Below the pieces are notes generated by a model. The model saw nothing but the letters and a program-made list of their open reading frames with translations, did not search any database and was not told the origin of the DNA. Below are positions 17,641 through 26,357 of a stretch of 64,000 nucleotides of DNA, piece by piece. Both the position numbers and the translations under genes were made by a program. This stretch comes from an uncultured Verrucomicrobiota bacterium (GTDB lineage Bacteria; Verrucomicrobiota; Verrucomicrobiia; Verrucomicrobiales; DEV007), in assembly GCA_902589825.1 (NCBI GenBank), contig CACIUL010000006.1, forward strand, positions 1 to 64,000. The letters are read 5' to 3'. Each line of letters begins with the position of its first letter. The first letter of the stretch is position 1.

Positions 17641-17658
17641 TTTTGGAAAAATCCAAAA
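17641..17658. promoter_or_regulatory. TTTTGGA-AAAA-TCCAAAA palindrome upstream of the operon
   Basis: Two perfect 7-bp arms around four bases form an 18-bp symmetric site, 48-65 bp upstream of the first gene of the seven-gene operon (start 17593) and about 96 bp past the stop of the upstream propeller lipoprotein. There is no T-run, so an operator is more likely than a terminator. The regulator is not known. Confidence 0.4.
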
Positions 17659-17753
17659 TAAAATGCGCCTGTCCCCGGCAATCTCAACCAAAACCGATTG
17701 CCACCTAGCCCCTTAAGCCTCCTGTGAGCTCTTGAGGCCTGAAAAATCAGCCA

Positions 17754-19088
17754 TTAAAGGCCATAACAAACCAGCCTGCCGGCATTGTTGCGAACAAAGA
17801 GCTTTCCATCAGCAATGGCGGGCGAGGCCCAGCAACGTCCGCCCAGGGCCTGAAAGCGCCCCCTGTCCACAAACCCGTCCGGAGCAGCATCACAAAGCAG
17901 GACTTCCCCCTTCTCAGTCAACACCACCAATTTGTCGCCCGAGACGATGACATTGCCCCGATTTCCACCAAGCGGAACGCTCCATTGCAAACTGCCATCG
18001 TCAAAGCGCAGGCAACAAAGCCTTGCCTTATTGCTGTTGTCACCACTTACGGCATAAATATAACCACCTGAGCGAACCGGAGACTGAAACTGGCAAACGA
18101 TGTCCCGCGTCTCATAGACCAGTTCCGCCCCACCTCCCGCCAGTGAAATCAATCCCGCTCCCTTTCCGTATCCGGAAGCAATGAACAAATGACCTGAATA
18201 GTAGCAGGGAGTTGCCGCGTTGATTTTATAACTTGTCTTCCAGGGAATGCGCGCAACAACCTCTCCCCCGGGCGGGGTGAGAACGACAAGCCCGTGCGCA
18301 TTGAAAGAAGCAATCATTTCCCTCCCGTCATGCTTGAAGCTGACAGGTGAGGAATAGCTCACGTTGTCGGCTCCGCCAGCCCAAAGCTTTTTCCCGGTTG
18401 CAGCGTCAAGACCAACAACAGAACCACTACTCCCACCGGGTTGAACGATCAGGGTCCCTCCTGACAGAAGAGGAGCTCCGGCAAAACCATATTGAGGCAG
18501 CCTCCCCTGCAGATCCTTTGCATAATCGCGCATCCACAGTTCATTCCCGTTGGTCATGTCGATGCACCGAAGTTCGCCCTGATGGCTGAGGACATAAACC
18601 CGGCGATTGACGGGATCGATAGTCGGCGTCGCAGCAGGACCACCTTCAAACATCCGTTTGCCCTCAGGACATTTATAAGACAGGACCCATTGCTCTGAAC
18701 CGTCATCGACACTCAGGCAATAAACCGTGTCCGATCCGGCACGATTGCCCACGGCTACAACGCGGTTATCGGCAACGGCAACCCCGGCCGCACCTTTTCC
18801 CAGTTCCCGGCGCCAGAGAAGTTCCGGCTCATTATCAAGCCAATCCTTTTCCAATGCATAGCCCGAATGACCATTCCGGCTGCTGCCAAGGTGGCCTAGC
18901 CACTCATCCGGGCTTCCGGGCAGAGGAGGTGTTACATTCTCCTTTTCCTCGGCTATCAGGGCCGTTCCGGACTTGAGTTTTTCGGAACAGGAGCTTACCA
19001 GCAGGCAGCAACCTGCAGCAAAAACGTGCGCCACGATTAAAATGGAGCTTCTAGATGCAAGTATGAGGCCTCCGCTTGGTATTTTCAT
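17754..19088 (-). CDS. PQQ-like beta-propeller lipoprotein
   Basis: The 444-residue protein has a hydrophobic leader ending in LLVSSC, a lipobox-like site (Cys near residue 34). A beta-propeller follows, with blades such as DSRNGHSGYAL/W-type starts, TPTIDPVNRRVYVLSHQGEL and ASPAIADGKLFVRNNAGRL. It is related in form to the two propellers downstream and resembles BamB-type propellers, but no Bam context is seen. It is read on the same strand as the operon with a 160-bp gap, so it may be cotranscribed or have its own unit. Confidence 0.82.
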   Translation of the reverse strand: MKIPSGGLILASRSSILIVAHVFAAGCCLLVSSCSEKLKSGTALIAEEKENVTPPLPGSPDEWLGHLGSSRNGHSGYALEKDWLDNEPELLWRRELGKGAAGVAVADNRVVAVGNRAGSDTVYCLSVDDGSEQWVLSYKCPEGKRMFEGGPAATPTIDPVNRRVYVLSHQGELRCIDMTNGNELWMRDYAKDLQGRLPQYGFAGAPLLSGGTLIVQPGGSSGSVVGLDAATGKKLWAGGADNVSYSSPVSFKHDGREMIASFNAHGLVVLTPPGGEVVARIPWKTSYKINAATPCYYSGHLFIASGYGKGAGLISLAGGGAELVYETRDIVCQFQSPVRSGGYIYAVSGDNSNKARLCCLRFDDGSLQWSVPLGGNRGNVIVSGDKLVVLTEKGEVLLCDAAPDGFVDRGRFQALGGRCWASPAIADGKLFVRNNAGRLVCYGL

Positions 19089-19204
19089 GCCTTTACTGCA
19101 AATGGAGGCTCCTCGTCGCTATTCCCAGAAACCCCATTTGCGCATTTGCTGCAAGTGAAAGCCAAATTTCCCTGTTTTCAACAGTAAAGCCAGCCCCCTC
19201 AGCC

Positions 19205-19233
19205 TTGACAGCGCTTTGAATAGAAGCTATAGC
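19205..19233 (+). promoter_or_regulatory. Sigma-70-type promoter of rplI
   Basis: TTGACA at 19205-19210, a 17-bp spacer, and TATAGC at 19228-19233 give a perfect -35 and a fair -10. The predicted start near 19240 leaves a leader of about 37 nt to the rplI ATG at 19277. Confidence 0.65.
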
Positions 19234-19276
19234 AAACGGCCCTCCAATTCAGGAAAACCCTCGCACTCTATTCACC

Positions 19277-19795
19277 ATGTCCCAGATGAACGTCATCCTT
19301 AAAGAAAAAGTGGAAAACTTAGGTGCTGAGGCCGATGTGGTTAAAGTAAAGCGCGGTTTCGCCCTAAATTACCTTATCCCTACAAACAGGGCCTATGAGG
19401 CCACAAAGGGAAACCTTCGCCACATCGAAGCCCTGACAAAAGCCAGGGCGGAAAGGGAGGCCAATGAGCTTGAGGCGGCAACCAAGCTGGCCAGCAGACT
19501 TAATAAACAACGCCTGAAATTTGAGTTGGCAACCGGCCAAGGGGGCAAGGCATTTGGCTCTGTCACCACGAAGGACATTCATGATTCCCTGCACGAAACC
19601 GACCGCCAATTCCGTGATATTGAAAGACGGCAGATCGAGCTCAAGAAGCCGATCAAGAATACTGGCGAGTTTGAGGTCGGCATCAAGCTGCACCCGGATG
19701 TCAGCGCAGTCCTGAAGTTGAAGGTGTCCGCCAAGGAAATTGCCCCCGAGCAGGAGGAGACAGCTGAGGAAGAGGCACCCCAGGAGAATCCTTAG
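19277..19795 (+). CDS. rplI: 50S ribosomal protein L9
   Basis: The 172-residue protein has the L9 N-terminal signature (VILKEKVENLGAEADVVKVK then GFALNYLIPTNRA), the long connecting helix and the C-terminal domain (FGSVTTKDIHDSL). An acidic tail of about 20 residues (EETAEEEAPQENP) makes it longer than typical L9 (about 150). It binds 23S rRNA near the L1 stalk base. It has its own promoter and is followed by dnaB, a common bacterial pairing. A weak inverted repeat (CAGGAGA 19781-19787 / TCTCCTG 19799-19805) spans the stop codon. Confidence 0.97.
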   Translation: MSQMNVILKEKVENLGAEADVVKVKRGFALNYLIPTNRAYEATKGNLRHIEALTKARAEREANELEAATKLASRLNKQRLKFELATGQGGKAFGSVTTKDIHDSLHETDRQFRDIERRQIELKKPIKNTGEFEVGIKLHPDVSAVLKLKVSAKEIAPEQEETAEEEAPQENP

Positions 19796-19998
19796 GGCTC
19801 TCCTGAAGGTTCCCTACATCCCAACTCCCCTTGAGAGGTCGTTCTTAACGTCCCTTATCATCGTGCTTTAGATTTAAGCCCGCTTAATCCAGCCTTCACC
19901 CGGAACACGAAAACACGGGTAATTCTTGTCCTCCCAATTGGTTTTTGCTTTAAAGAATTTTCACTCTCTGCATACTTAGTGAAACCATTCTTCTTTAA

Positions 19999-21540
19999 AT
20001 GCCAGACACCCCTGCTCCAGAGCACCCTCAGGACCCGCCAAAGCCTATTGAAGAGCCTCTGGTTGCCCTTGCCGCAGAGGACGCGCCGGAACTGCAAGGA
20101 CAGGCGATGAGCAGCCAGCGCTCGACTTCAACAAACCAACCAGGGCAACGCAACCGCTCCCCTGTCGGGACCGCCCCGAATGCAAAGGAAATATCCCGCG
20201 CACTACCCCACAACTCTGATGCAGAGAAAGGCGTACTCAGCGCCATGCTCCAGTCTCAACGCGACAACATCGGAGACGCCGTCGAAAAGCTCTGCCCTGA
20301 AGCATTCTATGTCCCCGCACACGCAACCCTCTTTGAGCTGATTCTCAAGCTCTTTGACTCAGGGCAACCCATTGATGCCATTACCCTGCAGGAAGCCCTG
20401 ATGCGTGAAGATCTCATGAACAAGGTTGGCGGTCCCGCTGCGGTCCTTGAGATCATGGATTTTATTCCGGACGCCAGCCATTTTGATTTCTATGTCGATC
20501 TGGTTCTCGAAAAATACCTTCTGAGGCGAATCATCAGCACCTGTACTGATTCCATAACGGCTGCATACACTCACGAGCTGGAGCCCGAGGAAATCCTCAG
20601 CCAGGTAGAGCAGGACATTCTGGATATAGGCAATGACAAAAACGCAGCCGCGGTGCAGGAAAATATGCGCACACATGTCCTCTCTGCCATTGAGACCATT
20701 GAGGAAATGTACGCGAACAGGGGGAAGGTTCAGGGAATCCCTACCGGCTTCAAGGATGTGGATAAACAACTAAACGGCATGATGCCCGGGCAAATGATCA
20801 TCATTGCTGCCCGACCAAGCATGGGAAAGACATCCCTTGCCATGAACATCGCTGAACACGTTGCACTCCACGAGCAACTGCCTGTGGCCATTTTCAGCCT
20901 GGAAATGACCACTCAGGACCTGGTTCAAAGGCTGTTGTGCAGCCGGGCTGGAGTCAATGGACAGGATATTCGGGCCGGCATGCCGAAGGAGAAAGACTTC
21001 CCCAAGCTGATGCAGGCATCATCTGAGCTGGCCAACGCCAAGATGTTTATTGATGATACGCCAAGTATCAGCATCCTGGAATTACGCGCAAAAGCGCGAC
21101 GACTGAGTCAAAAAGAGGAAATCAAGCTGATCATAATTGACTACCTGCAACTGATGCGCTCGACAACACGCAGGGCACAGGACAATCGCCAGCTGGAGAT
21201 TTCCGAGATTTCCTCTGGAATAAAGGCCCTCGCCAAGGAGTTAGAGGTTCCGGTCATCGTGCTTGCACAGGTCAACCGAAACCCCGAGGAGCGCAAAGGC
21301 GGCAGACCGCGGCTCAGTGACCTCAGGGAATCCGGCTCACTTGAACAGGATGCGGATGTGGTGGGCCTGCTGATGCGCCCGGAACGCTACGCCGAAGAGG
21401 ATGACGACCCCGATGAGCACAAGGGCGAGGCGACCTTCATTATCGCCAAGCAACGAAACGGCCCCATCGGCGATATCCCCCTGGTCTTTATCAGCGATCA
21501 GGTTCGGTTTGTCGATGCCGCCAAGGAAAGGGAGCATTGA
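19999..21540 (+). CDS. dnaB: Replicative DNA helicase DnaB
   Basis: The 513-residue protein has an N-terminal helical domain (DAEKGVLSAMLQS, about residues 75-175) and a RecA-type ATPase domain. Walker A is AARPSMGKTSLAMNIAEH (about residue 270), Walker B is LIIIDYLQLM and the arginine-finger region is ESGSLEQDADVVGLLMRP. About 60 low-complexity residues rich in Pro and Ser precede the conserved domain. The hexameric ring unwinds DNA at the replication fork and is loaded with DnaG primase, which lies 3 kb downstream. No intein is present. Confidence 0.97.
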   Translation: MPDTPAPEHPQDPPKPIEEPLVALAAEDAPELQGQAMSSQRSTSTNQPGQRNRSPVGTAPNAKEISRALPHNSDAEKGVLSAMLQSQRDNIGDAVEKLCPEAFYVPAHATLFELILKLFDSGQPIDAITLQEALMREDLMNKVGGPAAVLEIMDFIPDASHFDFYVDLVLEKYLLRRIISTCTDSITAAYTHELEPEEILSQVEQDILDIGNDKNAAAVQENMRTHVLSAIETIEEMYANRGKVQGIPTGFKDVDKQLNGMMPGQMIIIAARPSMGKTSLAMNIAEHVALHEQLPVAIFSLEMTTQDLVQRLLCSRAGVNGQDIRAGMPKEKDFPKLMQASSELANAKMFIDDTPSISILELRAKARRLSQKEEIKLIIIDYLQLMRSTTRRAQDNRQLEISEISSGIKALAKELEVPVIVLAQVNRNPEERKGGRPRLSDLRESGSLEQDADVVGLLMRPERYAEEDDDPDEHKGEATFIIAKQRNGPIGDIPLVFISDQVRFVDAAKEREH

Positions 21541-21681
21541 TCATCATTGTGAGCCTGATGCCATTCCTGCAAGTTGCTCACACTGTTCATCAAGCACCAA
21601 ATTCAAAGGCACCTGCCCTTGGCTAAGGTGCATTTATTCACATCCTCAGCCGACAAAAGTGGACAAGCTGTGAACCGACAA

Positions 21682-21942
21682 TCAAAAGTCGAAAATACTC
21701 CTTACCAACACCTCTGCCACTGGCTGAGCCACATATTTTTTTAGAACTTCAAACCTGACACAGAACAGGATCTTGGGAAATCCGAAATGACGCAACCCGC
21801 TCACAATGTGGCACTTGCTTTTCCTGGTCTTTTCCAAGAATGCTTTCGCATAAAAAAAATCGCGCGGACTCCTGGCTACAAAATTGACCTCACCGGCATC
21901 AAGAAATACCAAACTTTCTCGGGGTTCAATGATATGGCTCAT
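21682..21942 (-). CDS. Hypothetical 86-residue protein (doubtful)
   Basis: An ATG-started frame reads MSHIIEPRESLVFLDAGEVN and onward with a plausible mix of residues, but no motif, no signal and no ribosome-binding site. It is the longest frame in a gap that also holds DnaA-box-like sites, so it may be chance. Confidence 0.2.
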   Translation of the reverse strand: MSHIIEPRESLVFLDAGEVNFVARSPRDFFYAKAFLEKTRKSKCHIVSGLRHFGFPKILFCVRFEVLKKYVAQPVAEVLVRSIFDF

Positions 21943-22019
21943 TGAACATCAATGAGCAAAGCCGACTCACCTAAGACCTACGGCATGAAAATGCCCATGC
22001 CCGACCATTTTACCAAAGA

Positions 22020-22039
22020 TTATACACAAGTTATTCACA
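22020..22039 (+). promoter_or_regulatory. Pair of DnaA boxes one helical turn apart
   Basis: TTATACACA (22020-22028) and TTATTCACA (22031-22039) match the DnaA-box pattern TTATNCACA and start 11 bp apart in the same orientation. A third copy (TTATTCACA) is at 21634-21642 in the same gap. Confidence 0.5.
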
Positions 22040-22056
22040 ACCGGTGAATCGCGCCT

Positions 22057-24369
22057 TCAGGAAATCCTTTCGACAACGATTCTTGATCCGTCCCGCTCAA
22101 CTATTCGCACCCTTTCGCCCGCCTCAATGAACTCACCGGTGGAGACCACGTCGAGGAGTTCACTGCCCAGTCTCGCTTTTCCGGAAGGGCGCAAGTCGGT
22201 TTCAGCACTGCCACTCTCACCTACAGAGGGAAAGGTGCCGCCCGCGGCAGCCGCACTGTCTCCGGAGCCGGCGTCAGCCATATCCCCTATGCCTGTCCCC
22301 TGACCAACGTCCGCCTCAAGAATCAGTCGCCTGAACCCGGGCATGGAGGGCAGATAACGCAGCAGCAGAATCACCAGCACCCCCGCCCCAATCAAGGCAA
22401 TAGTAAGGTTCATCAGTGGACCACTGAGCACTGCGCCGATCCCGGAAAGGGAGAACCCTCCGTCCCAGTCAAGGTCCAGGGGGTCAACCATGGCAAAAAT
22501 CAGTGAACCGAAAATCAACGCGAATCCCGTCAAGCCAAAGATAAGCAGGCCGGGAAAAACAAAAAACTCGATGATCACAAGGACAATACCCAGCAGGAAA
22601 ATCCCGAGAGATTCATACCCTGCAATATAACCGGCAACATTATGCCCGAAAAAAAACAATCCGAAGCATATTAACGCCGTAAAACCAGGGACACCGAAAC
22701 CCGGAGCCTTTAACTCCATATAGGCACCGGCAATACCGAAAAGCAAAAGCCAGGGAGAGAGCTTCACGATCCAGTCAGCGACCCATTCAAACCCAAGCGG
22801 CTTTGCAATCACCAGTTCGCCTTCAAGCCCCTCCTGGGCAACAAGGTCCTCAACCGATGTTGCTGTTCCTTGGGCAAAAAGGCGACGGCCATTAATGATT
22901 TCCACTGCTTGAGAAGAATTCAAAACAAGCAGGTCATTCTCGGTATCCGGGGCAAATGCATCACGCTGCTCGAGGCCGCCTTCGCTACTGATAACAGGGA
23001 GCTCAAAGGAGAGCTCAATTTTCGTGTCAATAAAGGCCTTGGCGATATCCGGGTTGTGTCCTTTTCTCCTGGCAACGTCATCGGCGGTGGAAAGAATATC
23101 ACCCATCACTTTCTTCAGCATGGTCTCGGGAATTTCCTGACCGCCACCCATGACCGGCGCAGCCGCCCCAATGGTGCTTGGTGGGTGCATGTAGATACGA
23201 TCTGTTGCTATCGCAATAAGCGCACCGGCAGACATTGCCTTGGGATTCACATAAGAGTATGTGGGAACGGTGATTTGCTGCAGGTCAGCGAGCATAATCT
23301 CCTCGGTATACCAGGCGATCCCCCCGGGAGTATTCAGGTCAAAAATAATGGCAGAAGCCCTGTCGTCATCTGCCTTCTTGATCACCCTCTTCATGAACTC
23401 AAACTTCGTTTCCCGCATAAGCGATTCCATCTCAACAGGGATAACCACAATCTTGCCCTTGTAACTCTCGAGCCTGGTCTGCCCGAATTTCAAATTCTCT
23501 TGAGGATCCTCAGCAGGGAGTGTCTCATTTTCCTCCAGGTTAACCCCGGCGGATACGGGCGCTTGTCCATTCTCTTCTGACCTTAGAATACGTGTTTCCG
23601 GGGCAGTCACCTGAACGGGATCGCCAGACAATCCTGCCTCGGAAAGAAGCCCACTCAGCCCCCTCACTTCGCCGCCTTCAATTCCAGCCCTTACAGCCTG
23701 CCGGGCATCAAGCTTCAACACATCACCGGAACTGGCAAACTTGACCCCATCCAGGATCACTTCCTCCTCCGGTTCACAGATTCCCTTCACCAGCGAGCCT
23801 GGCCTGCCTTTTTGTGCAAGCAGGCCCACCAGTTCATCGGTAATGTCATAATAACGCAAATCCGTAAGGCGACGCGGCAAATCCTCTGCCGGACCACGCC
23901 AGTCAATAGCCTCTACTTCCCCGCCCAGCACAGTGTCAGGAGAGAAATAGACCTTGTCCGCACTTAAGGCGGCAATCGCACCTGCCCCACTGGCCGCACC
24001 ATCCACCCACGCAATAACCGGCACCTTGGCCTTTACCAAAAGCTCAGCAAGCTTTCGTGCCTCACTGGCAAACCCCCCGGGAGAATTGATGCGCAATACA
24101 ATTGCAGATGCCCCAGCCTCTGAAGCACGCGAAATGACACCACGTATATGCTCGCCCTGCTTGTTCGTCACGAAAGCGTACCGGTCAAGGTTGACAACCA
24201 CCGGCCGCCCCTTCCATGAATCCGGCTCGTTGGCGCTCACCTGAGCCGAAGAGCAATTGATGGCGACAGCCAGGATGAAGGCAATAACCACGAGGCATTG
24301 ACCCGGCATCGACAACTTTGAACCGGAACCTATGGACTTAATCGGAATCTCAAACAAAGAATATTGCAT
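22057..24369 (-). CDS. NfeD-type membrane-bound serine protease with two ClpP-like domains
   Basis: The 770-residue protein has a signal/anchor segment, then a first ClpP-like domain (about 50-250) with LRINSPGG and DGAASGAGAIAAL. A second ClpP-like domain (about 305-525) has FDLNTPGG and NPKAMSAGALIAIA. Four or so membrane segments (about 535-675) and a C-terminal soluble NfeD OB-fold (SGKARLGSELLDVVSTGEFI) follow. Usual long NfeD proteins have one protease domain and about 450 residues. The second domain keeps the Ser of MSAGA and Lys residues about 40 on. The first has Gly at the aligned Ser position, so it may be inactive. The family trims membrane proteins with stomatin-like partners; no stomatin gene adjoins it here. 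Confidence 0.88.
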   Translation of the reverse strand: MQYSLFEIPIKSIGSGSKLSMPGQCLVVIAFILAVAINCSSAQVSANEPDSWKGRPVVVNLDRYAFVTNKQGEHIRGVISRASEAGASAIVLRINSPGGFASEARKLAELLVKAKVPVIAWVDGAASGAGAIAALSADKVYFSPDTVLGGEVEAIDWRGPAEDLPRRLTDLRYYDITDELVGLLAQKGRPGSLVKGICEPEEEVILDGVKFASSGDVLKLDARQAVRAGIEGGEVRGLSGLLSEAGLSGDPVQVTAPETRILRSEENGQAPVSAGVNLEENETLPAEDPQENLKFGQTRLESYKGKIVVIPVEMESLMRETKFEFMKRVIKKADDDRASAIIFDLNTPGGIAWYTEEIMLADLQQITVPTYSYVNPKAMSAGALIAIATDRIYMHPPSTIGAAAPVMGGGQEIPETMLKKVMGDILSTADDVARRKGHNPDIAKAFIDTKIELSFELPVISSEGGLEQRDAFAPDTENDLLVLNSSQAVEIINGRRLFAQGTATSVEDLVAQEGLEGELVIAKPLGFEWVADWIVKLSPWLLLFGIAGAYMELKAPGFGVPGFTALICFGLFFFGHNVAGYIAGYESLGIFLLGIVLVIIEFFVFPGLLIFGLTGFALIFGSLIFAMVDPLDLDWDGGFSLSGIGAVLSGPLMNLTIALIGAGVLVILLLRYLPSMPGFRRLILEADVGQGTGIGDMADAGSGDSAAAAGGTFPSVGESGSAETDLRPSGKARLGSELLDVVSTGEFIEAGERVRIVERDGSRIVVERIS

Positions 24370-24454
24370 TAGACGGCTTCGAGTCTTTCTTTGTTAACTT
24401 AGCAGTAGACGCCGCATTAGGCAAAGGCAGTAAAATGACCAACCTAAAACACAA

Positions 24455-26305
24455 ATGGGACTGATCCCGGAAAGCACTATCCAGGAAATACTTGCCGCCA
24501 CGGACATCGTGGAGCTGATCAAGGGATATTTTCCACTTCAACGCAAAGGGCAGGATCACTGGGCGGTGTGCCCGTTCCATTCCGAAAAATCCCCTTCCTT
24601 CAAGGTCAGTCCCTCAAGGCAGGCGTATTATTGCTTTGGCTGCAATGCAAAGGGGAGCGCGATCGGGTTTGTCATGGAATACGAGAACCTTGATTACCCG
24701 GCAGCCATCAGGCGCCTTGCCGACCGAGTTTCCATAACCATTACCGAGAGCGAGGACGACCCCCGGGCACGGGAGCAGGCAAAGCAGCGGGCGCGCCTCC
24801 TCGAACTGCATCAGCAATCAGCCAACTGGTTTCACGCTTACCTTATGCAATCCGATGCAAGCGATGCTGAAAATGCGCGGCACTATCTCAAGGAACGGGG
24901 CCTCGACGCTGATATTGCAAAGCGCTGGAACATTGGCTTTGCCCCTTCCAACGGCAACCTCTTTGCTAAGTGGGCAAGGGACAGCAATTACAGCGGTAAG
25001 CTAATGGCCGTCAGCGGGCTCATGTCACTACGTGATGAAAACAATCCATCACGGGGATTGTATACACGATTCCGTGACCGGGTCATGTTCCCTCTAAACA
25101 ATGACTTCGGAGAAACCGTTGCCTTCAGCGGAAGGATCACTGACCCGGAGGCAAAGACCGCCAAATATGTAAACTCCCCTGAAACCGAGCTCTTCAGCAA
25201 AAGCAAAATTTTCTTCGGGCTCGATAAAAGCAAACGTGCCATTACCAAAGCCGAGTCCGTCATTGTCTGCGAAGGACAACTGGACATGATAAGGTGCTAT
25301 GAAAACGGGATTGAAAATGCTGTCGCCCCACTCGGCACTGCATTTACTGAACATCACTCCCGGGCACTGAGACGCTTTGCCGGAGACCGCGCAGAAGCCC
25401 TGCTATGCTTTGACTCGGATGCCGCCGGCTACAAGGCTTCCGTGCGCGCCTATATGTCACTCTCAGCCAGTGGAATATTTGTCAAGGCCGTGCAACTCCC
25501 CGCCGGCGAAGATCCTGACTCGCTCATCAGCTCAAAAGGTGCCCAGGCATTCCGGCAACTCATTGATAACGCCAGCCCCTTTTATCATTTCCAGATCGAC
25601 CTCCTCGGTGAATCGCTCGACATCAACAACCCGCGTGACCGCGTGACTTTCGCCGACGAACTGGCTCCATCCATTTCCGTAATCAGCGACTCGGTGGCAA
25701 GGGAAGCAATGATCAACGAGGTTGCAACCCGGCTCGGAATTGCAGCTGCCGATTTTCGAACCCGTGTTGCCAATGCCGTTGGGAAGGGGCAACACATTCC
25801 GGCTGGCAAGAGCACCGATCCCAATAAAACGTCAACTAAATTGAAAGTTGATGATGCCGATGCCCGGATCTTGATACGACTGGCACTCACTCATGAGGAA
25901 ACAAGGGCATGGATGCAAGAGCAACACAGTAAATACGCTGCACTGATCAACGAAATACCGAGCGCTGACCTATTAAGGGAAATTTGGGACACCCTCCCGG
26001 AATCGACAAGGTTAAATATCATTAACGCTTACCTTTCCTCGCTAACTGCTGAAAAAGAGCAGGCAATTAGGGAAATTCTTGAGGACCGCTTTGCCGACAT
26101 GCAGCTTGAAGACGCGCAAAGGGCTCTGCTAAGGCTAAGGATCAAAGCCATTGAACAGGATCGTGATACAACCAAGACAAAAGCTGCCCAAACCAATCTG
26201 AGCGAAAGTCAAATTATTGATTTGACTGGCAAGGTTGAGTCTCAAAGGAAAGAATTGCTTGACCTCAAAAAAGCCCTAAAGAATATTGCACCAAACAGGG
26301 CTTAA
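24455..26305 (+). CDS. dnaG: DNA primase DnaG
   Basis: The 616-residue protein begins with the CHC2 zinc finger ([15 protein letters not shown] and YYCFGC, residues 35-65). The TOPRIM catalytic core follows ([20 protein letters not shown], then [12 protein letters not shown]). A C-terminal helical domain probably contacts DnaB. It makes RNA primers at the fork. It is divergent from the NfeD-type gene and overlaps or abuts rpoD, giving the classic dnaG-rpoD pair. Confidence 0.97.
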   Translation: MGLIPESTIQEILAATDIVELIKGYFPLQRKGQDHWAVCPFHSEKSPSFKVSPSRQAYYCFGCNAKGSAIGFVMEYENLDYPAAIRRLADRVSITITESEDDPRAREQAKQRARLLELHQQSANWFHAYLMQSDASDAENARHYLKERGLDADIAKRWNIGFAPSNGNLFAKWARDSNYSGKLMAVSGLMSLRDENNPSRGLYTRFRDRVMFPLNNDFGETVAFSGRITDPEAKTAKYVNSPETELFSKSKIFFGLDKSKRAITKAESVIVCEGQLDMIRCYENGIENAVAPLGTAFTEHHSRALRRFAGDRAEALLCFDSDAAGYKASVRAYMSLSASGIFVKAVQLPAGEDPDSLISSKGAQAFRQLIDNASPFYHFQIDLLGESLDINNPRDRVTFADELAPSISVISDSVAREAMINEVATRLGIAAADFRTRVANAVGKGQHIPAGKSTDPNKTSTKLKVDDADARILIRLALTHEETRAWMQEQHSKYAALINEIPSADLLREIWDTLPESTRLNIINAYLSSLTAEKEQAIREILEDRFADMQLEDAQRALLRLRIKAIEQDRDTTKTKAAQTNLSESQIIDLTGKVESQRKELLDLKKALKNIAPNRA

Positions 26306-26357
26306 ATTGATCCGAGTTTTTGGTAATCCCCATACTAAAAACTCACAAAAAAACAGA

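Larger units (their letters stand above)
21541..22056. other. Convergent gap between dnaB and the NfeD-type gene, with DnaA-box-like sites
   Basis: Both flanking genes end here, so no promoter is needed, yet the gap is over 500 bp. It holds TTATTCACA at 21634-21642, TTATACACA at 22020-22028 and TTATTCACA at 22031-22039, all in the same orientation. A weak 86-codon frame at 21682-21942 is listed separately. The origin or DnaA-binding role is only a proposal. Confidence 0.5.

Noticed and set aside
13781-19088. True PQQ-dependent dehydrogenases
   Set aside because: No calcium/PQQ ligand set, disulfide pair or heme-binding motif is seen in any of the three propellers; only the repeat fold is supported.
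20757-20765. Perfect DnaA box inside dnaB
   Set aside because: It encodes a normal segment of the helicase, so a single match may be chance; kept only as a side note to the intergenic sites.
22870-23580. A 236-codon plus-strand reading frame
   Set aside because: It lies wholly antisense to the NfeD-type protease gene, whose motifs are clear.
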